Assembly: GCA_027621405.1 (NCBI GenBank) | Contig: JAQCBT010000015.1 | Span: 32,782-96,781, forward strand | DNA length: 64,000 nt | Direction of reading: 5' to 3' | Source of the DNA: Pseudomonadota bacterium | GTDB taxonomy: Bacteria; Pseudomonadota; Gammaproteobacteria; Pseudomonadales; Pseudohongiellaceae | The notes under the pieces: model-generated | Database searches by the model: none | Seen by the model: only the letters and a program-made list of their open reading frames with translations | Told to the model about the DNA's origin: nothing | Translations under genes and position numbers: made by a program | Shown: positions 45,953 to 54,727 of the stretch, piece by piece | How the letters are laid out: every line of letters starts with the position of its first letter | Numbering within the stretch: the stretch's first letter is position 1

Positions 45953-46438
45953 TTAAGTTCCCCCTTAATTAAAAACAAGGCACCGCAGGAGACAAAGCGT
46001 CCCTGAAGCGCCCTCGTTTCTTTTCTTGGTTAAATTGTGCAACCCGCTAGTTCCGGGTTACTTGGCGCGGGAGACTACACGTACTGGATGCAAACAAATA
46101 GTCACATTTGTAACAATTTGTAAAAACTTCATGATTTTCGGGCATTTTGTTGTTAAAAATTGATTCGGGCCCGTCGACGCCGTAAGAATTCGTGTAATTT
46201 CGAGGGCTTGCGAAAAATAACCAACTATTTTAATCGGGTATATTTGAAAAACGAACGCTGTAAGCATTGACAGATTTTTGCCATATTCACCCCTGTGCCA
46301 CTGCACAATTTCCATGCATGCACCCAAATATGTCAGTCGTGAATTATTCAGATTAGTATGGAAGCCGAGAGTAAAATATCAGGCAACCGCAAGCGGTTCT
46401 GTGCCGGCCAGTCGCTCATCTACCAGAGGACATATGTG
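45953..46438. other. Intergenic region with TonB receptor promoter
   Basis: About 490 bp between divergent genes. It carries the long AT-rich leader of the TonB receptor gene and a small AACCCG/CGGGTT inverted repeat around 46041-46060. No gene or RNA is recognised. Confidence 0.4.
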
Positions 46439-46690
46439 ATGAGTAAATACGAATCCATCCGCAAAAAAACCTGGGGTTCTTATCGGGTGGTTCCACACCT
46501 GTTGATTGCCAGTCTGACATTGCTGGGTAGTTGTACGACAGAGTCTTTGTACAACATGGCGCAAGAGGTGCAACGGCAACGATGTGAAGAGCAACCCATA
46601 CCCACCCAGGAAGCGTGTAAGGCACAGTTTGTATTGAGCTATGACGACTATGCGCGGGAACGTGCCGCCCTCACCCAGGAAGAGCAGTGA
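46439..46690 (+). CDS. Small lipoprotein of unknown function
   Basis: 83 residues. AGAGGA lies eight bases before the ATG at 46439, while an in-frame ATG at 46358 has none. The hydrophobic stretch VPHLLIASLTLLGSC ends in a lipobox (LLGSC), so this is probably a lipoprotein with a mature part of about 57 residues. Two further cysteines (RCEEQPIPTQEACKA) could form a disulphide. It is convergent with phoB. No known family is recognised. Confidence 0.72.
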   Translation: MSKYESIRKKTWGSYRVVPHLLIASLTLLGSCTTESLYNMAQEVQRQRCEEQPIPTQEACKAQFVLSYDDYARERAALTQEEQ

Positions 46691-46804
46691 GGAAGCACCA
46701 GTTAATTGAGTGGCGAGATCTGAGTCTGGGTGAAACTCAATAGAGCCTTATCTAAAACTGACAGCGAGAGATGAATCCGCAGAAACGGATCTAATCTATT
46801 CGAT

Positions 46805-47518
46805 TCAGGAAGGTCGCACCGAGAAGCGGTAGCCGGCCCCACGCACTGTCTGGATCAGCTTGGCATAGTCGATTGCAGTGTTCTCGATTGAAGACAGCGC
46901 CTTGCGCAGACGACGAATGTGCACGTCGATCGTACGCTCCTCGAGATAGACATTACCGCCCCATACCGAATCCTGGATGTGATCCCTGCTGAAGACTTTC
47001 TCCTGGTTCAACAGGAAGAATTTCAGCAGACGAAATTCTGTCGGACCCATTTCAACAGGCTTGTCTTCGATGGAGATGCGGTGGCTGGTTGGATCAAGTT
47101 TCAGATCGAACACCTGCAGCACCTTGTCTTTCTGTTTGCCATTCACCCGGCGTAACACGGTCTTGATGCGCGCCACCAGTTCCCTCGGTGAAAACGGCTT
47201 GGTGATGTAATCGTCAACACCTTCATTAAGACCCTGGACCTTGTTGTCCTCACTGGTCTTGGCGGTGAGCATGATGATAGGAAGATTGGCGGTGATCTCG
47301 TCCCGTCGCAGGCGACGCGCCAACTCGATTCCACTACCGCCGGGCAACATCCAGTCCAGCAGCACCAGGTCGGGCTTATTGTCGATGATGGAGACGTGGG
47401 CATCGTGTGCATTGGCTGCACTGATGCTGCTGAACCCTGCCAGATCCAGGGTTATGCCAACCATGTCGCGGATGGCAGCTTCGTCGTCAACTATGAGGAT
47501 GGTCGATTCAACGGTCAT
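46805..47518 (-). CDS. phoB: Phosphate regulon response regulator PhoB
   Basis: 237 residues. Receiver domain: IVDDEAAIRDM, phospho-acceptor Asp 55 in LVLLDWMLPG, IIMLTAKTS and DDYITKPFSPRELVARI. C-terminal winged helix: MGPTEFRLLKFFLLNQEKVF, SRDHIQDSVWGGNVYLEERT and VDVHIRRLRKALSSIE, the OmpR/PhoB type with strongest likeness to PhoB. It activates phosphate-starvation genes. A Pho box lies 60-80 bp upstream of its start, so it is autoregulated. No phoR sensor gene follows: downstream is a convergent lipoprotein gene. Confidence 0.93.
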   Translation of the reverse strand: MTVESTILIVDDEAAIRDMVGITLDLAGFSSISAANAHDAHVSIIDNKPDLVLLDWMLPGGSGIELARRLRRDEITANLPIIMLTAKTSEDNKVQGLNEGVDDYITKPFSPRELVARIKTVLRRVNGKQKDKVLQVFDLKLDPTSHRISIEDKPVEMGPTEFRLLKFFLLNQEKVFSRDHIQDSVWGGNVYLEERTIDVHIRRLRKALSSIENTAIDYAKLIQTVRGAGYRFSVRPS

Positions 47519-47579
47519 TTAAGGGCTCACCTGGGCAGGCTCAAGTCATTGAAAACAGGGATCATTTAATCAGTACTAT

Positions 47580-47597
47580 ATTACACATGTATGACAT
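47580..47597 (-). promoter_or_regulatory. Pho box of phoB
   Basis: On the minus strand, heptamers ATGTCAT and GTGTAAT repeat at 11 bp spacing (47597 down to 47580). After a gap of exactly 10 bp lies TTAAAT (47569-47564) as -10, the textbook arrangement in which PhoB replaces the -35. Start codon is at 47518. Confidence 0.8.
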
Positions 47598-47625
47598 TTT
47601 TTGCCTCAGCTGGCCTCGTCAACCT

Positions 47626-47658
47626 CGCTGAAAGGCCCGCCATTCTTGCCTTTCAGCG
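47626..47658. repeat. 11 bp perfect inverted repeat
   Basis: CGCTGAAAGGC (47626-47636) and GCCTTTCAGCG (47648-47658) with an 11-base loop, in the gap between phoB and the TonB receptor gene. No T-run follows on either strand, so it is a weak terminator candidate or a transcript-end stem-loop. Confidence 0.65.
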
Positions 47659-47709
47659 AATTCAGCCGATGCTGCCAATCGGTAACATCGGCGCACGCAG
47701 ATACTGCTA

Positions 47710-50223
47710 TCAGAATGTGTAATCCAGCTGGAAACTGAACTCACGGCCTGGGTTGTAAGCGTTGGCGACGAATCCGTCCTGAGTCACTTCGTTGCGCTCG
47801 TTCATGATGTTTTTGGCTTTGAAAGTCATGGCCAGATCATCGGTGAGATCGCGAATGAAGACGAAATTCAATTCACCAAACGGCTGCTGTACGAAGTCAG
47901 GTGCTGTCTCCACACCCACGTCAGAGATACGCTCCCCGAAGTAGTGATACAGCAAGGTAGCTGTGGTACCAGCAAGAGGCTCATAGCCCATCTGGAAATT
48001 GAACAACCAGTCAGATTGACCTTGCAGCGGCCGCACCAGTGTCGTCAGCACACCCTGGTTTTCTGGCGCGATTTCGACTTCCGAATCGATTAAGGAAACA
48101 TTGGCCTGCACGTAGAAGTCTTCACCTATGCCATTGAAGAAATCGTCGCCGAGGAAGTCGAGACGCTTGTAGCCTTCAATCTCGATTCCCTGGTTGGTCG
48201 CACCATCGGCGTTGATGAATGTGCCGCGACGGGACACACTGCTTACGATAGAGGATTCAATGGGATTGGTGAATTCCTTATAAAACAATCCCACAGACAT
48301 ATAGTCGGTAAAACCGAAATACCACTCCCAGCGGAAGTCGTAGTTAACGATGTCGGTGATCTTCAAGTCGGGGTTGCCAATCACTTCCCATCCGGTTACC
48401 GGGTTAGTGAAGGCCGCTGGGGACAATTCCCGGAAATCAGGTCTGGAAACTGTCTCACTATAAGCAAGACGGAATTGATGGTCATAGTTGATAAACGTCA
48501 GTGAGAATGACGGCAGTAATTCGCTGGTATCCTGCGATGCAGCAGACCCTGCATCAGGGCGGAACAGGTCGAATGTGTTGACCTGCTGGGTAAAGTCTTC
48601 CTGACGGACACCACCAGTGAAGCGCACTCGATCATTGAAGTTGAATTCAACCTCACCATAGTACGCTTCCATCTCGTTCTCGGCTTCATAGTTGTCCGTG
48701 GGGCGTGTCAGCTCGCGAATCTGGAATCCATCTGGTCGAATGTTTTCAGGGGTGAAAATTTCCTCAACGGGTCGAACAGTCAGGGTTCTGTCGTTGGTAA
48801 CCGCACCAAGAAACGCAAACCCGAAGCGTCGTATCTCCGATTGACGTTGCTTCTGGTTATTCACATAACCAACCTGAGTGGTGATGATTGATTCCAGCGG
48901 ACCACCATAGAAAGTCATGCTGGCATCTACACCAAACTCTTCGGCAGTATCGTCCAGCACGCTCCAGGTGCGCTGGTTGCCATCCACTCGGGAACTCAGC
49001 TCCCCACCATCCCGGCGATAAACGCGCCAATCAGGGGAATCACGCTCGGCCTTGATACGGCTGGCTCGCCAGTTGACGGTCAGCTCATTGAATTCCGGAA
49101 AATAGTGGTCGCCCTGCAACTGATTGGAGAACAGCTCACGTTCGATCCATTCAGCCTCATTCACCTCAAGGTCTGTCGCAGCCTCGGTGAAGCCTACCGA
49201 GCGATTGACCCGGTCATCAGTCTTGCGCAACAGCACTGACGTCAGGCGCAGGTTGTGATTGAAGTTGAAATCCAGTCCAGTGGTTACTATGCCACTGATA
49301 TCCACGCTGTTTTCAGTACCGGTAAAGGTCTGGCTTTCGCGCAAGGTTAATCCATTTCCACCAGGCGTGTAGGTATTGCGCTCGATGACATCAGTGTCCC
49401 AGGCATTGGAGTAGTTCACCGCCGCCAGGTAGTTCACCTTCATGCCGTTGTCATTGAGCTCGTGAAAGTTACCCATGGAAACGGTAGCACTGAAGTTAGG
49501 GTCGATGGACTGCACCTGCGGTGTCCACTGGTTGTTGAAACTCTCACCCACAGCTTCCAGTTGATCCAGCGGGATACCGACTCCGGAGAAGGGACTGAAT
49601 GGGCGCAATTCCTGGTTGTTGTCGGTTGCCTGTAGCAGGGCTTGCGGCGGCTCTCTCCAGCCATCGTCATAGCCCAACCAATCGGTATCGCCACCGTCAA
49701 GCGTGAAGCCATCCCTGAAAGCTACACCCTGAACGCCGCCAACAGATGAAGTAATGTTGAAGAAAAATTCATCGGTGGATTTCTTGGTGCGCATCTGCAG
49801 CACACCGCCGCCAAACTCGCTGGGAAACTGGGCGGAATAGGTCTTTTGCACCAGAACACTGTCGAGCACCGAGGTCGGGAACAGGTCCATGGGAACTACC
49901 CGGTTGATGGGCTCCGGGCTGGGCAGGATTGCGCCATTAAGCAGGGTCATGGAATAGCGCTCACCCAGACCACGCACGTAAACGAATTTGCCGCCTACTG
50001 TACTCAGGCCTGCTACTCGTTTCAGGCTCTCTGCGATATTGGCGTCACCGGTACGGGAGAATTCCTCTGCATTCACTACATTGGAGATAGCGTCGGTTGC
50101 CCGTTTCTCATCGGGGACGAATTGTCCGATTACAGAAATCTCCTCAATCTGCGGGGCCTGGGCCATCGCGATCGAGCTGACAGCAGAGGCAACGCAGGCT
50201 GCCAGTAACTTCTTGCTATTCAT
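47710..50223 (-). CDS. TonB-dependent receptor, Pho-regulated
   Basis: 837-residue outer-membrane receptor. Signal peptide MNSKKLLAACVASAVSSIAMA, TonB-box-like EISVIGQ, plug with RTGDANIAESLKRVAGLSTV, KFVYVRGLGERYSMTLLNG and LVQKTYSAQFPSEFGGGVLQ, then a barrel ending FSFQLDYTF. The plug fits the group annotated simply as TonB-dependent receptor in many Gammaproteobacteria, near phosphate-starvation genes. A Pho box with correctly placed -10 precedes it, so phosphate limitation should induce it. The likely cargo is a phosphorus-containing or polymer-bound substrate; this is inference. Confidence 0.92.
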   Translation of the reverse strand: MNSKKLLAACVASAVSSIAMAQAPQIEEISVIGQFVPDEKRATDAISNVVNAEEFSRTGDANIAESLKRVAGLSTVGGKFVYVRGLGERYSMTLLNGAILPSPEPINRVVPMDLFPTSVLDSVLVQKTYSAQFPSEFGGGVLQMRTKKSTDEFFFNITSSVGGVQGVAFRDGFTLDGGDTDWLGYDDGWREPPQALLQATDNNQELRPFSPFSGVGIPLDQLEAVGESFNNQWTPQVQSIDPNFSATVSMGNFHELNDNGMKVNYLAAVNYSNAWDTDVIERNTYTPGGNGLTLRESQTFTGTENSVDISGIVTTGLDFNFNHNLRLTSVLLRKTDDRVNRSVGFTEAATDLEVNEAEWIERELFSNQLQGDHYFPEFNELTVNWRASRIKAERDSPDWRVYRRDGGELSSRVDGNQRTWSVLDDTAEEFGVDASMTFYGGPLESIITTQVGYVNNQKQRQSEIRRFGFAFLGAVTNDRTLTVRPVEEIFTPENIRPDGFQIRELTRPTDNYEAENEMEAYYGEVEFNFNDRVRFTGGVRQEDFTQQVNTFDLFRPDAGSAASQDTSELLPSFSLTFINYDHQFRLAYSETVSRPDFRELSPAAFTNPVTGWEVIGNPDLKITDIVNYDFRWEWYFGFTDYMSVGLFYKEFTNPIESSIVSSVSRRGTFINADGATNQGIEIEGYKRLDFLGDDFFNGIGEDFYVQANVSLIDSEVEIAPENQGVLTTLVRPLQGQSDWLFNFQMGYEPLAGTTATLLYHYFGERISDVGVETAPDFVQQPFGELNFVFIRDLTDDLAMTFKAKNIMNERNEVTQDGFVANAYNPGREFSFQLDYTF

Positions 50224-50280
50224 TGTGGGCTAACTCCGAGTAGGTGGGCGCTGAAATGCCGCATAGGATATGTCACTTGT

Positions 50281-50298
50281 GTGACAAAAATATTACAG
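50281..50298 (-). promoter_or_regulatory. Pho box of the TonB receptor gene
   Basis: Minus strand heptamers CTGTAAT and TTGTCAC at 11 bp spacing (50298 to 50281). The -10 candidate TATCCT (50270-50265) starts after exactly 10 bp. Start codon is at 50223. The plus strand also shows TGTCACttgtGTGACA, an overlapping palindrome. Confidence 0.82.
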
Positions 50299-50360
50299 CG
50301 ATATTACGGATTTTTTCTTAAACTACTGATGTAATTCGTATTTTTGGGAAATACGGAACG

Positions 50361-50386
50361 AAAAAAGGGTGCAGAAGCACCCTTTT
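50361..50386 (-). terminator. Terminator of the beta-helix surface protein gene
   Basis: AAAAGGGTGC pairs with GCACCCTTTT around an AGAA loop (50363-50386), with six A upstream giving six T on the minus strand. It separates this gene from the downstream TonB receptor transcript. Confidence 0.9.
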
Positions 50387-50408
50387 CCGTTTGCTAATGA
50401 ATGAACCA

Positions 50409-52235
50409 TTAGTTGAAGTCGAAGGTCCAGCCCTGGGTCCAGTCGGAGGTGTCATCCTTGACCGCGCCGATGTAGTCGACCTGATCGAAGAAAGGATCTG
50501 AAGGGATAGCCGGGGTGCGGGCATTGATAGCCGTACCATTGGTCCAGCCTTCCTTGCCACCGAGATCAGCAGTGATGTTGATAACGGTGTTTGCCTGAGC
50601 CGCCAACCATTCAGCAACTGTGAAAGTCGGGTTGGTAGTGCCTGCGAGAGTCGCAGTAGCACTGGCGCAAGAAGACGTTACCAGGCTGTTTTCCAGAATC
50701 AGGGTGCCGTTCAACGCTGACGCACTTGAACCAGACTGGCTGAAGGTCGCGTCATTACCCATCACGATACAACCCTCGCTGGAGTTGAGAGTGCCACCAA
50801 TTACCATGTTGACCATCTGGCCACCGGTACCGGCCTTCAGCTCAAGCGCGTGACCGTCAGACTTCTGGCCAGTGCTGTTGATACAGGTCATGTTGGAAAC
50901 AGTGGGATTGGAGCGCGGTGTCGCCACGTTGTTGCCACCCAGGTTATCCGCCTCAATGCAGTTGTCACCGGAAGTGGTTTGCTCAACCAGTACGTGCTGC
51001 AGTTTACCTGTCCAGCCGTGAGTCCAGTCCAGTGCATCATCGTCGGCACCAGAGATGTAGATGTGCTTCGCATTTACAGTGCCACCGTAGAACTCGATGC
51101 CGTCATCCGCACCGTTGTGGCTGTGCACGTAGTCGATAATTGTGCCGCTACCAACGCCCTGCAGGGAGATGGTGTTCAATTCGTCGTCCTGGGTGATTGG
51201 GAAGCCTGCGTAACGGATCTGTACGTAGGTCAATGAACCACTGCTGTCAGCATCATTTGGCGTGGTACCACCACCGTACTGACCAGTTGAACCCTCACCA
51301 TCGTCGAAGCCGCTGGCAGTATTCATGGTCGCGGAACCGGAAATAGTCAGTCCGCCCCACAGGCCACGTGCATTCAGGACATCCAGGGAGCCGTTATCCT
51401 GGCTGGAGGTCATGATGATTGGGGCTGCAGCAGAACCGTTAGCGAAGATCTTGCCACCGCGAGTAATAACCAGTGCTGACTGGTTACCCTCGGAAATGAT
51501 CTTCGTACCTGGATCGATTGTCAGGGATACTTTGGAGCTATCAGCCGGAGCGACCACATCATTGTTACCGACGAAGACAGTGCCACTGAAGAAGTAGGCG
51601 TTGTTTGCTGTCAGGTGCATGTCGGTCAGGATGGGAGAGCCGGTTGGAATGTTACAAACAGGCAGTCCATCAAAAGTCGCCGCGTTGGCAGTGGTACCTG
51701 CAGGGCAACCAGAAGCCGGGTTGGCAATTGCCACTGCAGCACCAGCAGAAGTGTAAGTGATATTGCTGACGTTGCCGCCTGTGTAGTATCCAACGAAAGC
51801 GCGGACAGTGGCGCCAGTCAGGTTAGCCTGGGAGCCGACCAGATCGTTAACGATGGTGACTTGCTCGGAGGCAGTCAGCATCTTGGTGGAGTAAGGCTGA
51901 ACGTTGTTCAGGTCCAGGGGTACCCAGATACCACCAGACAGCAAATTAAATTGTCCCACACCCTCAACGTCCAGCACTGCTACCAGGGAGCCCATCTGGC
52001 CAACATCGGCGCTGGCGGGTTTGATTGTTGCTACGATATCGAATGCTGCGTTGGCTGGCACTTCAGTCTGGAAGCTTGCACCGCCGTTCAGGGTGGCACC
52101 ACCTGTGAAAGTAGCGCCGGTCTTGGGACCAGTAGCCGCAAGAGATGGTTGATCAGCTGCCTGGGCTGCCATAACGGCAACACCGAAGGCTACGCCTGTA
52201 GCCAGTGCGCTGATTTTTGCTTTGTTGAATTTCAT
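50409..52235 (-). CDS. Pho-regulated exported beta-helix protein
   Basis: 608 residues with a signal peptide (KISALATGVAFGVAVMAA, cleavage near QAA-DQP). The middle and C-terminal part is a right-handed beta-helix: VFVGNNDVVAPADSSKVSLT, GGKIFANGSAAAPIIMTSS, ARGLWGGLTISGSATM, YIDYVHSHNGADDGIEFYGG and WTHGWTGKLQHVLVEQTT. Several Cys are present. A ribosome binding site AAGGAG precedes the ATG. Such proteins with a TonB receptor and Pho boxes occur together in aquatic Gammaproteobacteria; an extracellular or surface phosphate-acquisition partner is inferred, not shown. Function unknown. Confidence 0.85.
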   Translation of the reverse strand: MKFNKAKISALATGVAFGVAVMAAQAADQPSLAATGPKTGATFTGGATLNGGASFQTEVPANAAFDIVATIKPASADVGQMGSLVAVLDVEGVGQFNLLSGGIWVPLDLNNVQPYSTKMLTASEQVTIVNDLVGSQANLTGATVRAFVGYYTGGNVSNITYTSAGAAVAIANPASGCPAGTTANAATFDGLPVCNIPTGSPILTDMHLTANNAYFFSGTVFVGNNDVVAPADSSKVSLTIDPGTKIISEGNQSALVITRGGKIFANGSAAAPIIMTSSQDNGSLDVLNARGLWGGLTISGSATMNTASGFDDGEGSTGQYGGGTTPNDADSSGSLTYVQIRYAGFPITQDDELNTISLQGVGSGTIIDYVHSHNGADDGIEFYGGTVNAKHIYISGADDDALDWTHGWTGKLQHVLVEQTTSGDNCIEADNLGGNNVATPRSNPTVSNMTCINSTGQKSDGHALELKAGTGGQMVNMVIGGTLNSSEGCIVMGNDATFSQSGSSASALNGTLILENSLVTSSCASATATLAGTTNPTFTVAEWLAAQANTVINITADLGGKEGWTNGTAINARTPAIPSDPFFDQVDYIGAVKDDTSDWTQGWTFDFN

Positions 52236-52305
52236 GTCGACTCCTTGGTAAGTGATCTAGTCTAGAAATGTGTACCCATAGGTCGGGCCATGATAGGAGT
52301 GAGAT

Positions 52306-52323
52306 ATTTCAGAACCGCTACAG
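52306..52323 (-). promoter_or_regulatory. Pho box of the beta-helix protein gene
   Basis: Minus strand CTGTAGC and CTGAAAT at 11 bp spacing (52323 to 52306); a further half-site TTGTCAC (52345-52339) is in register 22 bp upstream. TATCAT (52295-52290) follows after exactly 10 bp. The start codon is at 52235. Confidence 0.68.
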
Positions 52324-52400
52324 ATATTTTGCATTTATGTGACAATTCAATTTCGAATGTGCCAATTTCCGCGGGATGCGCTTGAATAGCCTCACGCACA

Positions 52401-52418
52401 GTGTCACAACGATGTCAC
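52401..52418 (+). promoter_or_regulatory. Pho box of the 2OG-Fe(II) oxygenase gene
   Basis: Plus-strand heptamers GTGTCAC and ATGTCAC at 11 bp spacing (52401 and 52412). TATCCT (52430-52435), the same -10 as the TonB receptor, begins after 11 bp. The start codon is at 52478. Confidence 0.78.
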
Positions 52419-52477
52419 CATTCAGTAATTATCCTTGAAGCTATCAGTTTGTTACCTCTCATTATCAGGCCCTATTC

Positions 52478-53149
52478 ATGCCCAGAGAAAAAACCTTCGA
52501 CCAGATAAAAGTTGAAGCCCAACCCATCGGCTTGTTCGAGACCCCCGTCGCCTACTGCACCCTGAAGAATGGGGAAGCACTGATGAGCGAGCTGGAATCG
52601 GCCATTCGCCAGAAGAAAGCCGCAGACCAGGGACTGTCACGCTCCAATATTGGTGGCTGGCATTCGGACACCGACATGCTGAATTGGGGTGGGGATGCGG
52701 CCCGCAAGCTGGCCGAGACTGCGGTGAATGTTGCCAAGCGCATGAGTCACTTTCATGAAAAGGACAAGAACCAGCTGGATTGGGTTGTGCGCATGTGGGC
52801 CAATGTGACCCCAAAGGGTGGGCTGAACCACCTGCACAGTCATCCCGGTAACCTGTGGGCGGCGGTGTTGTACCTGGACATGGGTAATGACGAAGGCCAG
52901 TCGGAGGATGAGGTGGGCGGCCGCTTCTATCTCGAGGACCCCCGCTTTCCCATGGCTGCCATGAAAGACACCAGCTTTCGCCTGATCGGGCAGAACAATG
53001 CCCCCCAGCAATACGAGACGGAACTGCGCCTGCAGCGGGGCAACCTGGTGGTGTTCCCCGCTTGGACGAGGCACGGGGTCAGGGTTTACACGGGGGAGCG
53101 GGAACGCATCTCTATTGCCATGAATATCGATGCCCAGCAACGGGCCTGA
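52478..53149 (+). CDS. 2OG-Fe(II) oxygenase family protein (TIGR02466 type), Pho-regulated
   Basis: 223 residues. The family core is present: NHLHSHPGNLWAAVLYLDMG carries the iron-ligand His and further His, and FPAWTRHGVRVYTGERERIS holds the distal His and the Arg that binds 2-oxoglutarate. GRFYLEDPRF is also typical. A strong Pho box with a matching -10 lies upstream. Family members are common in marine phage and bacteria and may hydroxylate an unknown small molecule or protein. It ends 35 bp before the convergent anti-sigma gene. Confidence 0.85.
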   Translation: MPREKTFDQIKVEAQPIGLFETPVAYCTLKNGEALMSELESAIRQKKAADQGLSRSNIGGWHSDTDMLNWGGDAARKLAETAVNVAKRMSHFHEKDKNQLDWVVRMWANVTPKGGLNHLHSHPGNLWAAVLYLDMGNDEGQSEDEVGGRFYLEDPRFPMAAMKDTSFRLIGQNNAPQQYETELRLQRGNLVVFPAWTRHGVRVYTGERERISIAMNIDAQQRA

Positions 53150-53184
53150 CCCTGAGGCCAGACCCCGGGGGGTAACACAAAGAT

Positions 53185-53886
53185 CTAAACGCCGATGCTG
53201 GTAGCGCGGCGGAAGCGATAACGCAGTAGTGGATTCAGCAGTCGCGCCAGGCCACTGGTGAATGTCAGCGGGCTGTCCAGCACGGCGAAGCACAGGCATC
53301 CTTCCTCGCTGACCGGCTGATGGGTATGATCCGGGGTTCTCACCACGAAATCTGACTGGCGATACATGCCGGATTCATCGGAGAAGCTGCCATCCAGTAC
53401 CAGGGTAATCTCATTGCCCTGGTGTTTGTGAACAGGCACCTGGCTGCCGGGCTTCATGTAGAGAAAGTCACACTGGGTCTTGTCATCCAGGGTGACCGAT
53501 GCCTGGTTAATGCCATTGGCGAGTTTCTTCCAAACCAGGCCATCCGAGGCCACCTTGGCCAAAACCCTGGGCAGGCGCACGCTGTGATCCAGCATGTGAA
53601 TCTCTTCCACTGCTGAGGCTCGCTCGGGCAGCTCGCGCACCTGGGGCTGGGAGGTAATGCTTCTGATGATCGCGGCAACATCTGCAGAGATGGCAGGTTC
53701 TTGCTCCTCCTCGGCTTGCATCCAGTGCTGGCTGGCGGTCGCCTCCATCTCCTGACTGCGTTGCTGGCAGTCTTCGCACAACTCCACGTGCGCTGAAATC
53801 ACCACATTCATGCCTGCAGAGAGGGAACCCTGAACGTAGCCCTCGAGTAATTCTTCATTCGGGTGAAAAGTCGCTTCGCTATTCAT
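53185..53886 (-). CDS. chrR: ChrR-type zinc anti-sigma factor with cupin domain
   Basis: 233 residues from the ATG at 53886. N-terminal zinc anti-sigma domain: His 8, His 33 (AHVELC), Cys 37 and Cys 40, in the H-x24-H-x3-C-x2-C pattern. Then a linker and a C-terminal cupin (PGSQVPVHKHQGNEITLVLDGSFSDE) that senses the stress signal. In Rhodobacter the ChrR-RpoE pair answers singlet oxygen. The start overlaps the sigma factor stop by 8 bp, so translation is coupled. Two upstream in-frame starts were set aside because this ATG opens the conserved domain. Confidence 0.9.
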   Translation of the reverse strand: MNSEATFHPNEELLEGYVQGSLSAGMNVVISAHVELCEDCQQRSQEMEATASQHWMQAEEEQEPAISADVAAIIRSITSQPQVRELPERASAVEEIHMLDHSVRLPRVLAKVASDGLVWKKLANGINQASVTLDDKTQCDFLYMKPGSQVPVHKHQGNEITLVLDGSFSDESGMYRQSDFVVRTPDHTHQPVSEEGCLCFAVLDSPLTFTSGLARLLNPLLRYRFRRATSIGV

Positions 53887-54511
53887 CTTCTTCTGTACCA
53901 ATCATTTGTCGCAGTTTTCCCATGCCAAGCCTGAGGCGTGACTTCAATGTCCCCAGCGGGATATCGAGCGTGGCCGCAGCTTCTTCATGGGTCTGGTCGT
54001 AAATATAAATCTGTTCAATGACAATCCGCTGCGCATCGGGAAGTTGCTCGTAGTAACTCTCGATGTTTGCTATCTCGACTTCCATGGAGCCCTGTTCGGC
54101 ATGCGAGAGATTGAAATCTACTTCGCCTTCCTGGGGCCAGATATCGTCTGCACTGACTGTCGTCGGTTGCCGCTTCATCTTACGCATAATGTCGAAGCAG
54201 CGATTACGGGTTAGCGTGAAAATCCAGCTCTGGGCCGTGCCCCGGTCAAGGTCATAAAGCGGTGCCTTCTGCCATACCGTCAGCATAGCTTCCTGCACCA
54301 GGTCGTTTGCCAGCTGCTCGTTACGCGTCAGCTTCATGCCCAGTGCAAAAATTTTCTTCGAGAAGCGGTTGAACAGCTGGTTGAACGCGGCCGTGTCCTG
54401 GCTATTGCCAACGGCGATCAGCAGCGCTTCATCGCTGCCGCCTTCCTGAATAGCTGCCGATGATTCGTCCCGGCTGTTGGTGCTCGCCGCGGCTGTCATC
54501 GGAGCATTCAT
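53879..54511 (-). CDS. ECF sigma factor, RpoE/ECF11-like
   Basis: 210 residues from the ATG at 54511, which has GAAGGA eight bases upstream; the longer open frame adds 44 residues of low conservation. Region 2: FNQLFNRFSKKIFALGMKLT, NDLVQEAMLTVWQKAPLYDL and AQSWIFTLTRNRCFDIMRKM. Region 4: LPDAQRIVIEQIYIYDQTHE, ATLDIPLGTLKSRLRLGMGK. It is co-translated with the ChrR-type anti-sigma factor, and its own promoter matches that of the divergent lipid genes, so it is probably autoregulated. Confidence 0.92.
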   Translation of the reverse strand: MNAPMTAAASTNSRDESSAAIQEGGSDEALLIAVGNSQDTAAFNQLFNRFSKKIFALGMKLTRNEQLANDLVQEAMLTVWQKAPLYDLDRGTAQSWIFTLTRNRCFDIMRKMKRQPTTVSADDIWPQEGEVDFNLSHAEQGSMEVEIANIESYYEQLPDAQRIVIEQIYIYDQTHEEAAATLDIPLGTLKSRLRLGMGKLRQMIGTEEDE

Positions 54512-54612
54512 CGAAGATTCCTTCCCAGAGCCTTTTTTCGACTCCTGCGTTTTTTCCAGAGCTGAACCCATTTCGAAACCATGTAATGCGAGATTCAGGG
54601 TGCTCATGGATC

Positions 54613-54642
54613 GGTTAACGCTCGAACCAGGAACTTGGATCA
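54613..54642 (-). promoter_or_regulatory. ECF-type promoter of the sigma/anti-sigma operon
   Basis: Minus strand TGATCC (54642-54637) followed after 16 bp by CGTTAA. The same arrangement faces the other way at 54665. TGATCC is the -35 of RpoE/ChrR-type promoters. Confidence 0.7.
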
Positions 54643-54664
54643 CACCAGAAGCCCGTAGATTTAG

Positions 54665-54694
54665 TGATCCAAACAGTATCAGAAGCCGTAGCTA
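54665..54694 (+). promoter_or_regulatory. ECF-type promoter of the NTF2/FAD/DUF1365/cfa operon
   Basis: Plus strand TGATCC (54665-54670) followed after 16 bp by CGTAGC, matching the -35/-10 layout of the divergent promoter. It places the start site near 54700 and supports the ATG at 54728 over the upstream GTG at 54695. Confidence 0.72.
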
Positions 54695-54727
54695 GTGGGA
54701 ATCATTACACTGGAATCGAAAAACTCC

